From positions 1,116,001 through 1,180,000 of the forward strand of contig JBAOIG010000003.1 in the NCBI GenBank assembly GCA_037045155.1: a DNA stretch of 64,000 nucleotides. Direction: 5' to 3'. Source of the stretch: Thermomicrobiales bacterium. Its GTDB lineage: Bacteria > Chloroflexota > Chloroflexia > Thermomicrobiales > CFX8. Made by a program: the position numbers and the translations under genes. Each line of letters starts with the position of its first letter. Position 1 is the first letter of the stretch. The notes beneath the pieces were generated by a model. The model was given only the letters and a program-made list of their open reading frames with translations, did no database searches and was not told the origin of the DNA. Below, in pieces: positions 28,391 to 37,563 of the stretch.

Positions 28391-29243
28391 GCAGGCAGCG
28401 CAGGCGCCCATCCGCGTAATCCGAGTCTCCGATGGCGGCAACGACGCCGGCAACGATGCCGTCGCAGTCGAGGAACCAATGGAGATCCGGCTCGTGCGGG
28501 AGTCGGCCGGCGGATCGATCCGCCGGCCGATCGCAGTCACGATGCGGACTCCCGGAGATGACTTCGAGCTCGCGGTCGGCTTCCTGTTCGGCGAAGGGAT
28601 CGTTCGCGCGCGAGAGGATATTCTCGATATTTCCTACTGCCTCGATGATGACGTGCGTGAGGAACAGTATCTCAACGTTGTCTCGGTCACCGTCCGACCA
28701 GAGCTACCGATTGATCTCGCGCGTGTCGAGCGCAACTTCTATACGACTTCCAGCTGCGGGGTCTGCGGCAAAGCCTCGCTGGAGGCGCTGGAGCTGCAGG
28801 CCTGCCAGCCAGTGGCATCTGGTCCATTCGCTGCGCCGGCCATTATCCGCCAGCTGCCCGCCCGGCTCCGAGCCGCTCAACCGGTCTTCCGCACCACCGG
28901 AGGGTTGCACGCCGCCGGGCTGTTTGACACAGACGGCACGTTGATCGACCTCCGAGAGGATGTCGGCCGGCACAACGCACTCGACAAGCTGATTGGCCGG
29001 CAGGTGATCCTGGGCAGAGCCCCGCTGGATACGCAGATCATGCTGCTGAGTGGTCGGGCCAGCTTTGAGCTACTCCAGAAGGCGCTGATGGCACGGATCT
29101 CGATCGTCGCAGCGGTGGGCGCGCCATCCAGCCTGGCGGTCTCGCTGGCAGAGCGATTCAACATCACCCTTTGCGGCTTCGTCCGCGACGACGGCTTCAA
29201 TATCTACACCGGGGCCGAGCGGCTGGGTTTCGAGCCCGAATGA
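28374..29243 (+). CDS. fdhD: Formate dehydrogenase accessory sulfurtransferase FdhD
   Basis: Maturation factor that transfers sulfur from IscS to the FDH molybdenum cofactor. 289 residues from ATG 28374, inside the 3' end of the preceding gene; ATG 28359 is an alternative and neither has a strong RBS. The sulfur-carrying cysteines are in SSCGVCGK. Further family features: TPGDDFELAVGFLFGEGI, FRTTGGLHAAGLF, REDVGRHNALDKLIG. Co-directional and overlapping with the FDH genes, so it almost certainly serves that enzyme. Confidence 0.95.
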   Translation: MARATEQAAQAPIRVIRVSDGGNDAGNDAVAVEEPMEIRLVRESAGGSIRRPIAVTMRTPGDDFELAVGFLFGEGIVRAREDILDISYCLDDDVREEQYLNVVSVTVRPELPIDLARVERNFYTTSSCGVCGKASLEALELQACQPVASGPFAAPAIIRQLPARLRAAQPVFRTTGGLHAAGLFDTDGTLIDLREDVGRHNALDKLIGRQVILGRAPLDTQIMLLSGRASFELLQKALMARISIVAAVGAPSSLAVSLAERFNITLCGFVRDDGFNIYTGAERLGFEPE

Positions 29244-29343
29244 CGCGCATGCCGCAACAACGGGCTCTCCTCGCCCTGGCAATCGTCATGGGTGTGACAA
29301 TAATCGCTGGTAACCGCTGACTCGTGCAGGCAATCCGTCGCGA

Positions 29344-30654
29344 ATGACGAAGAACGGCTATCATTCCGCGGGTCGACTCGCGGAGCTTCAGAAAGATGGC
29401 GTCATGCCAGGATCGACAACCGAGCGAATGCTGCACCCCGACGAGGCGCGGGCGATTGTGATGGCACATGCTGTCCCGCTCACCCCGGAGATCGTGACAC
29501 TCGTCGCGGCCGGTGACCGCATCCTGGCCGAGGCACTCGTCGCAGATATAAGCCTTCCGACGTTCCCGGCCGCGACGATGGACGGCTACGCCGTCATCCA
29601 TGACGATCCCGCGTCGTCACGGCTCATCCTCGGATCTGGCTTCGCGGGTGACGCGGCGACAGTCACAGTCACGCCAGGAAGCGCGGCGAAGATCATGACC
29701 GGCGCGCCAGTGCCGGATGGAGCCGACGCAGTGGTGCCGGTCGAACGGACCGCGAGCATCGACGGTCGGGTGGAAATCCAGCAGTCGTCGGTCCGGATCG
29801 GTGAAAACATCCGGCCAATCGGCGCCGACCTGCGTGCCGGCGAGATGCTCATTCCCGCTGGCGCCCGGATCGGGCCGGCCGAGCTGGGGTTGCTCGCGTC
29901 CCTCGGACACGCCGGCGTTCGTGTCGGGCGCGCTCCGCGGGTGGCTGTCCTGTCGACCGGCAACGAGCTGGTTGATCCGGGCGAACTGCCAGGGCCAGGT
30001 CAGATCCGCGATTCAAACCGATTCTCACTGGCGCTTGCCGCGCGGCGGGCTGGCGCGGACGTGATCCAGACCGCGCGTCTTGCCGACGACGAAGCGGTGC
30101 TGCGCGCCGCGATCGAGCACGCCATCGCCGACGCAGACGTTGTGCTGACCAGCGGCGGCGTCTCGATGGGCGACAAGGACCTCGTCAAGCTGATCCTCGA
30201 CGAGATGGCGACGGTGCATTTCCGGCGGCTATTCATGAAGCCCGGCAAGCCGCTCACCTTCGCGACCGTGTCTCGCGGGCCACGCGAGGTACTTCTATTC
30301 GGCCTGCCCGGCAACCCGGTTTCATGCCTCGTCGGTTTTCATATGTTCGTCCGGCCAGCTCTCCGAGCGCTGCAATCCGCGCCGCCCGATCGCGACGCGA
30401 CCGTGTCGGTGACCATCGACCGGGATGTCGCGCCATCCGACCGAATCGAGTACCAGCGGGCGATCGTGAGCGTGTCGCCAGATGGCACGCTCGTCGCTCG
30501 CAATACGGGATCGCAGATGTCGGCGCGGCTGATGTCGTTCATCGGGTCGAATGCGTTCCTCGTGGTGCCGCCCGGCGACTCTCCGCATCCTGCCGGAAGC
30601 CGGCTGGAAGCGATTCTGGTCGACCCGCCACGCCCATTGACAGAGGACGCATGA
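29344..30654 (+). CDS. moeA: Molybdopterin molybdenumtransferase MoeA
   Basis: Inserts molybdate into adenylylated molybdopterin. 436 residues from ATG 29344. The first about 25 residues are not family-like, and ATG 29404 or 29428 (MLHPDEARAIV) may be the true start; none has a clear RBS. Key stretches: LPTFPAATMDGYAV, IMTGAPVPDGADAVVPVE, GGVSMGDKD (MPT-binding) and FGLPGNPVSCLVGF. About 100 bp downstream of fdhD and probably co-transcribed, which fits a cofactor-supply role for the dehydrogenase. Confidence 0.93.
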   Translation: MTKNGYHSAGRLAELQKDGVMPGSTTERMLHPDEARAIVMAHAVPLTPEIVTLVAAGDRILAEALVADISLPTFPAATMDGYAVIHDDPASSRLILGSGFAGDAATVTVTPGSAAKIMTGAPVPDGADAVVPVERTASIDGRVEIQQSSVRIGENIRPIGADLRAGEMLIPAGARIGPAELGLLASLGHAGVRVGRAPRVAVLSTGNELVDPGELPGPGQIRDSNRFSLALAARRAGADVIQTARLADDEAVLRAAIEHAIADADVVLTSGGVSMGDKDLVKLILDEMATVHFRRLFMKPGKPLTFATVSRGPREVLLFGLPGNPVSCLVGFHMFVRPALRALQSAPPDRDATVSVTIDRDVAPSDRIEYQRAIVSVSPDGTLVARNTGSQMSARLMSFIGSNAFLVVPPGDSPHPAGSRLEAILVDPPRPLTEDA

Positions 30655-31118
30655 GGCTAGGCGGACGCAACCTCGCGCTCATCCTGCTCGCGATACTGGC
30701 GATCCTCGCCGGGGTGAATATCCTGGTGGCTTCCAGCCACTTCGTTGCCGCATATGATGCCTACGATCGGCTCGAGCTGTCGCTGAGTCAGTTTCATTTC
30801 ACCAGCCCGGATGATCCGGTCCAGACAGAGTTTGTCATCAACAACCCGAGCGGGGAGCAGATGACTGTCCTCGCGATTGAATTACGGGTGCAGATTGGGG
30901 TCCACGACATCGGCGGGGGCGAGGCCAGGCCGAAGACCGTTCTTCGAAGTGGAGAGTCGATGACCGTTCCGATCGAGCTCGCGCTCAATGACAAGAATTA
31001 TGTCCGCACCGCCAATCAACCAATCGACTGGAGAGTCTCCGGCCGCGTTCAGGTTCAGCTGAAGCCACAGCTCGACCCGGTCTGGGTTCCGTTTGTCGTG
31101 CGGTACTTGCCGGAATGA
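30651..31118 (+). CDS. Hypothetical membrane-anchored beta-rich protein
   Basis: 155 residues, family not recognised. One N-terminal membrane segment (LALILLAILAILAGVNILVA) and an extracytoplasmic domain rich in beta-type sequence (FVINNPSGEQMTVLAIELRV; SMTVPIELAL), loosely like LEA14/DUF domains that follow a signal anchor. Start ATG 30651 overlaps the moeA stop (ATGA) and its own stop overlaps the next start (ATGA), so it is part of the same transcription unit. No sequence link to molybdenum metabolism is visible. Confidence 0.6.
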   Translation: MRLGGRNLALILLAILAILAGVNILVASSHFVAAYDAYDRLELSLSQFHFTSPDDPVQTEFVINNPSGEQMTVLAIELRVQIGVHDIGGGEARPKTVLRSGESMTVPIELALNDKNYVRTANQPIDWRVSGRVQVQLKPQLDPVWVPFVVRYLPE

Positions 31119-31519
31119 GATCGTACATTCGCCTCATCATCGCGACGCTGCTGGCCAGCGTGGCCAACGCCGGGATCGTCGCCAGCACGACGACGGACCT
31201 GCGCGACCTGATGCCTGTCCACATCAGCGATATCTGGCTGCTCCCTGGTCTTGTCCTGGTTGGCACACTGCTGACTCTCGCGATCGGTGATCTGGCGCGA
31301 AGCGCGTTCGCGCTGATTGCGGCCGCAGTGCTTGGATCGACGCTTTTCGGCATGGCGATCGCCTCACCGGGGTTTGCGATCCCCGGGGTTCGGGTTACGC
31401 TGATCGACCGAGCAACGAACTTCGGCCTGCTTGCGCTGCTCATGACGTTGCTATTTGGCCTATCCGGCATGGTCGTCGCCTGGATGATCGAAGGATTGAT
31501 CGGCCGGAGCGAGATATAA
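31115..31519 (+). CDS. Hypothetical polytopic membrane protein
   Basis: 134 residues with about four predicted membrane segments (for example IRLIIATLLASVANAGIVA, LLPGLVLVGTLLTLAIG, and a C-terminal pair around LLALLMTLLFGLSGMVVAWM). No family recognised. It is coupled to the preceding anchored protein by a 4-base overlap, which suggests that the two act together at the membrane. Confidence 0.6.
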   Translation: MRSYIRLIIATLLASVANAGIVASTTTDLRDLMPVHISDIWLLPGLVLVGTLLTLAIGDLARSAFALIAAAVLGSTLFGMAIASPGFAIPGVRVTLIDRATNFGLLALLMTLLFGLSGMVVAWMIEGLIGRSEI

Positions 31520-31527
31520 CAGCGGGG

Positions 31528-33510
31528 ATGGAGACCAATACGATGGCAAGTGACGTGGCGGCGCGATCGGTAACGCCAGAGGATCTTTTTCGGATTCAGA
31601 CAGTGAGCGAGCCTCAGGCATCGCCGGATGGAACGCTCATCGCCTTCACCGTAACGCGGACGGACCAGAAGGAGAATCGCTACTATTCGGCGATCTGGCT
31701 CGCGGCCGTCGATGGGAAAGAGTCCTGGCGACTCACATCGGGCCAGCATCGCGATGGATCGCCACGCTGGTCACCGGACAGCGCCACCATCGCCTTCGTC
31801 TCCGACCGCAACGCGGACGAGAAGGGCAAGGGGCAGATCTGGACGATCCCGACGACGGGCGGCGAGCCAGAACGCCTGACAACGCTCGCCCGGCCGGTCG
31901 AGGAATTCGCCTGGTCGCCATCCGGCACGCAGATCGCGCTCGTTTCGAAGGTGCGAATCGGCCCAGAGCGACCGGATACGGATGTCAGGGTCATTACGAC
32001 GATTCGCTTCCGGTTCGATGGCGAGGGCTTCCTCGACGACCACTACCGCCAGATCTTCCTGGTTAATGTTCCGGGCGGAAAGGCGCGGCAGCTCACCGAC
32101 GGCGCATTCGAGCACCAGCACCCCGCGTGGTCGCCGACCGGCCATGAGATCGCATTCAGCAGCAATCAGGACGACGGCTGGGAACTCTCGAGTACTCGCG
32201 ACATTCATACGATCCGGCCAGCCGGGCGCTCGGTGCGCAAGGTCACCGATGGGACGGGCAGCTTTCGGCGTCCGTCGTGGTCGCCGGATGGCGCCACCAT
32301 CGCCTGTCTGGGGACGCGCAACCTGGGGAGTGATGCGCCACGGACGGAGTTGTTCATCGTCCCGGCGGGCGGCGGCGCGCCGGAGTCCATGAGCGCGAGC
32401 CTCGATCGAGGGCTGGCTGACCAGGCAATCGGCGACATGGCTGCCTTCCCTGAGGCTCCGCCTCGTTGGGAAGCGGGTGGTCGATCGCTGCTGACGCCAT
32501 GCAGCGACGAAGGAACCGTCCAACTCGCCCGAATCGCGGCGCCAGACGGCGGGGTAACGCTCCTGACTGACGGACGCCACCGGGTCAGCGGCGCATCGCC
32601 CCTGCCGGGCGGTGATCTCGCGATCACGATCACGACAGCGACAACGGTCGGGGATATCTGGATTCGCGACGCGGATGGAGGCTTGCGCCAAATCACCAAC
32701 CTCAACGACGAGTGGCGCGAGCAGGTGGAGCTCCCGGATCCGGAGCCATTCCGCGTCGCGAGCGCCGGCGGGGTCCAGGTCCACGGCTGGGTGTTGAAGC
32801 CGCCGGGCTTCGACCCTGCCACGAAGTACCCGCTGCTGCTGGAAATCCACGGCGGACCGTTCGGCATGTACGGTGAGTCGCTGATGCATGAATTCCAGGT
32901 GTTGGCGGCGCGCGGCTATGTCGTCCTCTACACGAACCCACGAGGTTCGGCCGGCTACGGCGATGAATTCGCCGGCGCGTTGTATCGTGGGTGGGGCAAG
33001 CACGACCTGCCGGATCTGCTGGCGGCCGTCGACTGGGCGATCGGGCAGGGATACGTGGATCCCGAGCGATTGGGCGTTCTCGGCGGGTCCTACGGCGGCT
33101 TCATGACCAACTGGGTCATCGGCCATACAGACAGGTTCAAGGCAGCCGTCACTCAGCGCTGCCTGTCGGATATGTACTCCACCTTCGGCACCGACGACAT
33201 TTACTTCGCGGCGTCCGAGCAGACAATTGGCGGCGACCCATGGGATGATCCCGATATCTATTGGGAGCTATCCCCGATCACATACGTCGATCGGATCGAG
33301 ACGCCGCTGTTGATCGAGCATCAGGAGCAAGACATGCGCTGCCCGATCGGGCAGGCTCAGCAGCTCTTCATCGCGCTCAAGCGACGCGGCAAGACCGTTG
33401 AGATGATGCTCTACCCCGACGAGAGCCACGGCATGTCGCGCACCGGTCAGCCGAAGCATCGGATCGAACGGCTCAATGCGATCCTCGACTGGTTTGACCG
33501 CTACGTCTAA
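31528..33510 (+). CDS. S9 family prolyl oligopeptidase-type peptidase
   Basis: Serine peptidase of the acylaminoacyl-peptidase/DPP-IV type, 660 residues. The N-terminal half is a beta-propeller with WD40-like/TolB-like repeats (PRWSPDSATIAFVSDRN; PAWSPTGHEIAFSS; PSWSPDGATIAC). The C-terminal alpha/beta-hydrolase has the nucleophile in LGGSYGGFM and the catalytic His in DESHGMSR. No signal peptide, so it is probably cytoplasmic. ATG 31543 (GGAG about 11 nt upstream) is an alternative start. It ends 5 bp from the convergent ABC1 kinase gene. Confidence 0.92.
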   Translation: METNTMASDVAARSVTPEDLFRIQTVSEPQASPDGTLIAFTVTRTDQKENRYYSAIWLAAVDGKESWRLTSGQHRDGSPRWSPDSATIAFVSDRNADEKGKGQIWTIPTTGGEPERLTTLARPVEEFAWSPSGTQIALVSKVRIGPERPDTDVRVITTIRFRFDGEGFLDDHYRQIFLVNVPGGKARQLTDGAFEHQHPAWSPTGHEIAFSSNQDDGWELSSTRDIHTIRPAGRSVRKVTDGTGSFRRPSWSPDGATIACLGTRNLGSDAPRTELFIVPAGGGAPESMSASLDRGLADQAIGDMAAFPEAPPRWEAGGRSLLTPCSDEGTVQLARIAAPDGGVTLLTDGRHRVSGASPLPGGDLAITITTATTVGDIWIRDADGGLRQITNLNDEWREQVELPDPEPFRVASAGGVQVHGWVLKPPGFDPATKYPLLLEIHGGPFGMYGESLMHEFQVLAARGYVVLYTNPRGSAGYGDEFAGALYRGWGKHDLPDLLAAVDWAIGQGYVDPERLGVLGGSYGGFMTNWVIGHTDRFKAAVTQRCLSDMYSTFGTDDIYFAASEQTIGGDPWDDPDIYWELSPITYVDRIETPLLIEHQEQDMRCPIGQAQQLFIALKRRGKTVEMMLYPDESHGMSRTGQPKHRIERLNAILDWFDRYV

Positions 33511-33515
33511 GCCGG

Positions 33516-35180
33516 TCAGCGCCGGCGGCGCATCAATATCAGAAAGAGGATGCCGCCGGCCGCGACTGTCACCGCAGCGCCGATCCAGAACAGCGGGCCA
33601 AGCCAAGCCTCGACACTGCTTGGCCGATAGATCGCCAGCAGCACGCTCAGGCTGATCAGGCTGGTTCCGATAAGCCAGGCAACGACCAGCCGGTTGACGA
33701 GCGCCTGCAAGTCGCGTGTGTACTTCTCCGCGTCGATGACGCGGATCGCTGTCTCGAAGTTCCCACTCTCCAGAATATTGATCAATCGGTCGAGCCGTCG
33801 TGGCGCCTCCAGCAGGAGCTCGAATGCATCTTCGGCGCCCGACAACAGCCGAGTCCCGAGCTCGGCCGGCTGATACCGTCCGAAGACCGCCCGCCGGGCG
33901 TATGGCGCAGCGACCTTGACGGGAGTGAAGTCGGGATCGAGCCGCTTGGCGGTCGCCTCATGCATCCCGAGCGTCTTCATCAGTAGCGCCAGATCGCCGG
34001 GAAGTCGCAACCGATGCTCGCGAATCAGCCCGGTGATGTCACGGAAGACAACTTCGATGTCGATCTCACCGACCGACATACGCGCGTATCGGCCGATCAG
34101 TCGCTCGATGTCACGAGTCAGCGCGGGCCGGTCGAATCGCCCATGGATGATGTCGAGACCGATTGCCGCGTCGATGATGCGCTCTGGATCTTCTCGCGTC
34201 GCCGCCCACAGCAGCGACATCAACTGCCGCGAGACTCGAGCGCTGAGGCGGCCGACCATGCCGAAGTCATAGGCGGCAATACGCCCGTCCGGCTGGACCG
34301 CGAAGTTGCCGGGATGCGGATCAGCATGGAAAAAGCGGTATACAAACACCTCGTCGAGGATGATCCGGGACGCACGACCCGCCAGCTCCTTACGATCGAT
34401 GCCGGCCGCGTCCAGCGCAGCAAGGTCGTTGATCCGCAGGCCGTCGATCCGCTCCATCGTCAACACGCGCGTTGTCGTGAGATCCCAGAGCACCTCGGGA
34501 ATGATGACGTCGCGACTGTTGGCGAAATCCGCGCGGAACGTATCGGCGTTGCGACCCTCGCGGAGATAGTCGAGCTCGTTGCGCAATGTCCAGCTGAACT
34601 CCTCGGCCAGATCGACCAGGTCGTACTGCTCGGCCAGAGGGGAGTGGCGTTGCGCAAACGCCGCGAGCTGTTGAAAAACCTGCAGGTCCTCGTTGATCTG
34701 TTCCGGCACGCCGGGCTTCTGAACCTTGACGACAACCTGCCGGCCGCCGGAGAGCGTCGCAGCGTGAACCTGGCCGATCGACGCTGACGCCAATGGGACA
34801 CGGTCAAACGTCTCGTAAAGTTGCTCGATCTCCAGCTCCAGCTCCTCCGTGATGACAGCGACAATGGCATCTGCATCGACCGGAGGAGCGTTCTCGCGCA
34901 ACAGAATCAGCTCTTCGATGTATTCCGGCGGCAGAAGATCGTCGCGCATCGACAGGATCTGGCCGAGCTTGATGAACGTGGGCCCCAGCTCCTCGAGCGC
35001 GAGTCGCAGGTGTTGTGCCTGTGACACCCCGTTCTCACGCCCGCGCCGAAAGCCAATCCGGCCGAGGACGGGCACGCGATCTAACCCGAATTGCTGGATG
35101 AGCCACCAGAGCCCGTGATGTGACACAACCCCGGCAATCTCGCGGTATCGGTGGTGATAGCGGAGCATACTGACGCTCAT
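33516..35180 (-). CDS. ABC1/UbiB family atypical kinase
   Basis: 554 residues. Motifs of the UbiB/ADCK fold: the KxGQ motif in PTFIKLGQILSMRDDLLP, the Ala-rich loop region VPLASASIGQVHAA, the VxVQKPG strand, FHADPHPGNF (catalytic loop) and YDFGMVGRL (metal-binding DFG). Two hydrophobic C-terminal segments anchor it to the membrane. Family members support isoprenoid-quinone or lipid metabolism through ATPase activity; the substrate here is not known. RBS AAAGG about 8 nt upstream of ATG 35180. Divergent from the mannosyltransferase gene. Confidence 0.88.
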   Translation of the reverse strand: MSVSMLRYHHRYREIAGVVSHHGLWWLIQQFGLDRVPVLGRIGFRRGRENGVSQAQHLRLALEELGPTFIKLGQILSMRDDLLPPEYIEELILLRENAPPVDADAIVAVITEELELEIEQLYETFDRVPLASASIGQVHAATLSGGRQVVVKVQKPGVPEQINEDLQVFQQLAAFAQRHSPLAEQYDLVDLAEEFSWTLRNELDYLREGRNADTFRADFANSRDVIIPEVLWDLTTTRVLTMERIDGLRINDLAALDAAGIDRKELAGRASRIILDEVFVYRFFHADPHPGNFAVQPDGRIAAYDFGMVGRLSARVSRQLMSLLWAATREDPERIIDAAIGLDIIHGRFDRPALTRDIERLIGRYARMSVGEIDIEVVFRDITGLIREHRLRLPGDLALLMKTLGMHEATAKRLDPDFTPVKVAAPYARRAVFGRYQPAELGTRLLSGAEDAFELLLEAPRRLDRLINILESGNFETAIRVIDAEKYTRDLQALVNRLVVAWLIGTSLISLSVLLAIYRPSSVEAWLGPLFWIGAAVTVAAGGILFLILMRRRR

Positions 35181-35339
35181 CGCGCGACCTTTCGTGGGGT
35201 TGGCTGGGCCACCCTGCCGCCGTCATCTTACGTTGTCCGCGTACAGGCTGTTCCAGCGGAATATGTCGGGACCCGGCGCTGGTAGGATAGCGACGCTGAA
35301 GACAGCGCCGCAGCACTCGTAACCGCCGGAAGGATGCCC

Positions 35340-36869
35340 ATGCGCCGGTCGCGGATCGACGCCACTGCCGACCGCCACACTGGCGTTCCCGCGTCATCCG
35401 CGGCTGCTCTGGTCGCGCTCGGCGGTCTGGGCGTCGGGATGATCGTCCCGGCAATGTACCTGGCCAGGCGGTATCCGCTTGCGCCTCACGCCAACGAGCT
35501 CACCGATCTCGGGAAGCTCTCCGGCTACACCCATGCATCGTTCTGGCGCTTTGTCATGATTCTGCTCGTCTGGTTTGTCTGCTACACGGCCGGCATCCTC
35601 GTCGCCCGGCGTTGCGACCAGCGCGGGGCGTTCGCGGTTGCCCTGGTGACGGCAGCGGTGGCCGGCCTGCTTCTGGTCACAATGTACCCGGTCAATGCCA
35701 CCGACATGGCGATGTATGCCGCCCGGTCGAGATTGTTCACGACCTACCATGTCGACCCGATTGCCGTCACACCCGACACGTTCTCGTCCGACCCGTGGAT
35801 GAGGCTGGTAAGCGCGGAGTGGTCGGGGCACACGTCGCCGTATGGACCGCTCTGGACGCTGATCGCCGCGCCGATCACCTGGCTGGCGGGTGACAACCTC
35901 CTTCGTGCCCTCCTCGGGTTCAAGCTGTTGGCGTTCAACTGCTATCTCGCGACGGGTTGGCTGATTGCGAAAGCGTTCGCCGCGAGGCAGGACGCTCGGC
36001 CGGCAAGCGCCGCGCTCGTCTATCTCTGGAACCCGCTGGTCCTCTGGGAGGCTATCGGAAATGGACACAACGATGCGGTCGTTGCGCTGCTACTTGTCGC
36101 GGCCATGGCGGCCTGGCTGCGAAGACGACATCTCTGGGTCATCCCCGCGCTCGTTGCCGCGGTCTTGCTGAAGTACGTCGCGGTTATTCTGCTCCCGCTG
36201 GCGCTCGTGGCGGTCGTAACTGAGGCCAGGAAAAATGGCACATTGCGCCGCGTGCTGGCTGGATCGACGATCGTAAGCGTGGGGATCGTCGTGGTGGCGC
36301 TGGCGCCGTTCTACGACCTGGCGGCGATCCGTGAGAGCGTGCAGTCGCAGGGCGCGTTTTTCGCGACCTCGCCCGCATCGGTGGCAATCCACTGGCTCCA
36401 GAGCCGCGTTGCAGAGCAGACGGTGCTTCGCGCTGTCCAGGCAATCGGGCTCGCGGCTGTTGGGGCGACAATGCTCGTCTGGCTTCGACGCATCATCGCG
36501 CTACCAGCACGGCTGCCTCTCGCGGCATTCGAGGTGATCTTCGTATTCCTGCTGCTGGCGACAACCAACTTCCGAGGCTGGTATCTGATCTGGCTCGTGG
36601 CGCTGGCCGCTATGGCCGCCAGCAACTGGGCCGTCGCACGCTCCGTCGCATGGTCGGCCGGCGCGATGGCCGCGTATCCAATCCTCATCTGGATCTGGGG
36701 CTGGAGAGAATACACCTTCACCCGTGTCGAGCTGATCGTCGTTGCTCTGATGTTCCTGCCGCCACTGACCGTATCAGCGGCGCAGGTTGCGACGTGGTTC
36801 TGGAACCAGCGCAATACCGCCGGCTCAGTTCGTCTCAGCCCGACGATTCCGGACGATACCGCCAACTGA
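35340..36869 (+). CDS. GT-C polytopic glycosyltransferase (MptB/GT87-like)
   Basis: 509 residues with about 11-12 membrane segments. Loop motifs typical of polyprenol-phosphate-mannose-dependent transferases are visible: SPYGPLWTLIAAP, AALVYLWNPLVLWEAIGNGHND, and the acidic first loop PVNATDMAMYAARSRL. ATG 35340 was chosen over ATG 35334 because GGAAGG sits 6 nt before it. Probably adds a sugar to a surface glycolipid or polysaccharide from a lipid-linked donor; the sugar is inferred from the family. Its 3' end overlaps the convergent PAP2 gene by 35 bp. Confidence 0.7.
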   Translation: MRRSRIDATADRHTGVPASSAAALVALGGLGVGMIVPAMYLARRYPLAPHANELTDLGKLSGYTHASFWRFVMILLVWFVCYTAGILVARRCDQRGAFAVALVTAAVAGLLLVTMYPVNATDMAMYAARSRLFTTYHVDPIAVTPDTFSSDPWMRLVSAEWSGHTSPYGPLWTLIAAPITWLAGDNLLRALLGFKLLAFNCYLATGWLIAKAFAARQDARPASAALVYLWNPLVLWEAIGNGHNDAVVALLLVAAMAAWLRRRHLWVIPALVAAVLLKYVAVILLPLALVAVVTEARKNGTLRRVLAGSTIVSVGIVVVALAPFYDLAAIRESVQSQGAFFATSPASVAIHWLQSRVAEQTVLRAVQAIGLAAVGATMLVWLRRIIALPARLPLAAFEVIFVFLLLATTNFRGWYLIWLVALAAMAASNWAVARSVAWSAGAMAAYPILIWIWGWREYTFTRVELIVVALMFLPPLTVSAAQVATWFWNQRNTAGSVRLSPTIPDDTAN

Positions 36870-37483
36870 CGAACGCGAAGAGGGCGAAGAGCTCTGTCAG
36901 CCCCCAGAGCAACCCCCCAACCACATCCGACGGCCAGTGCGCTCCGGAAGCGACCCGGCTGTAGCTCGTCGCGACGATCGCCGCTACAGCGAGCGCGCGA
37001 ACGGCGAGCCGGATCCAGCGGGGTTTGAAAAGCGCCGGAGCAACACACCATACAACGCCGGCCAGCAACACGACGCCGGTAACATGCCCGCTCGGAAACC
37101 CGTTGCCGCTGCTCTGCCGCAGGACATCAACCTGATCCGGGGTCGGTCGAGGGCTGCCGATGATGAGCTTGAGCAACAGATTCAGCGGCCGCAGCAGGAC
37201 AACGCCCGCGAATAGCCAGGCAACGTCCGGCCGGCCCCGGACGAAGAGCCAGATCGCAACGACCAACGCGACCGGGATCAGGACCGCCGATGACCCGACA
37301 ACATGTCCGAATAGCTCGATCCAACGCGAGCCGGCAAACGGGTGACGCTGAACAGCGGCGGATATCCGCTGGTCCAGCGCAAACGTGCCGGGCCCGGCCG
37401 CCGCGATCGAAGAGCGCGATTGCCAATAGCAAACAGGCAAACGCTGTTCCGCGGACCACGGAACAGCTGGGTGCATCTCTCAT
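36835..37483 (-). CDS. PAP2-type phosphatase, possible frameshift near the N-terminus
   Basis: Membrane phosphatase of the PAP2/lipid phosphatase family. Catalytic motifs are intact: KLIIGSPRP, PSGHVTG and SRVASGAHWPSDV. The uninterrupted frame from ATG 37476 gives 213 residues but a non-hydrophobic, unusual N-terminus (HPAVPWSAEQRL). The frame starting at ATG 37483 encodes a hydrophobic first segment (GTAFACLLLAIAL). Skipping one base near 37403-37407 would join it to SIAAAGPGTFALDQ, giving a normal PAP2 start. Likely substrates are undecaprenyl or phosphatidic phosphates. Follows the M20 peptidase gene on the same strand. Confidence 0.75.
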
Positions 37484-37523
37484 CTGGCCTCGCCACGACA
37501 GCCAACGACCGGGTCCGGTTGCA

Positions 37524-37553
37524 GCGCGGAGAGGGGATTGACCCTCCCCGCGC
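37524..37553 (-). terminator. Hairpin between the M20 peptidase and PAP2 genes
   Basis: GCGCGGAGAGGG and CCCTCCCCGCGC can pair over 11 of 12 positions with a 6-nt loop. It starts 11 bp after the M20 stop on the minus strand. There is no T tract, so it could be a terminator, an attenuator or an mRNA-stabilising hairpin. Confidence 0.4.
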
Positions 37554-37563
37554 GGTAATCCGC

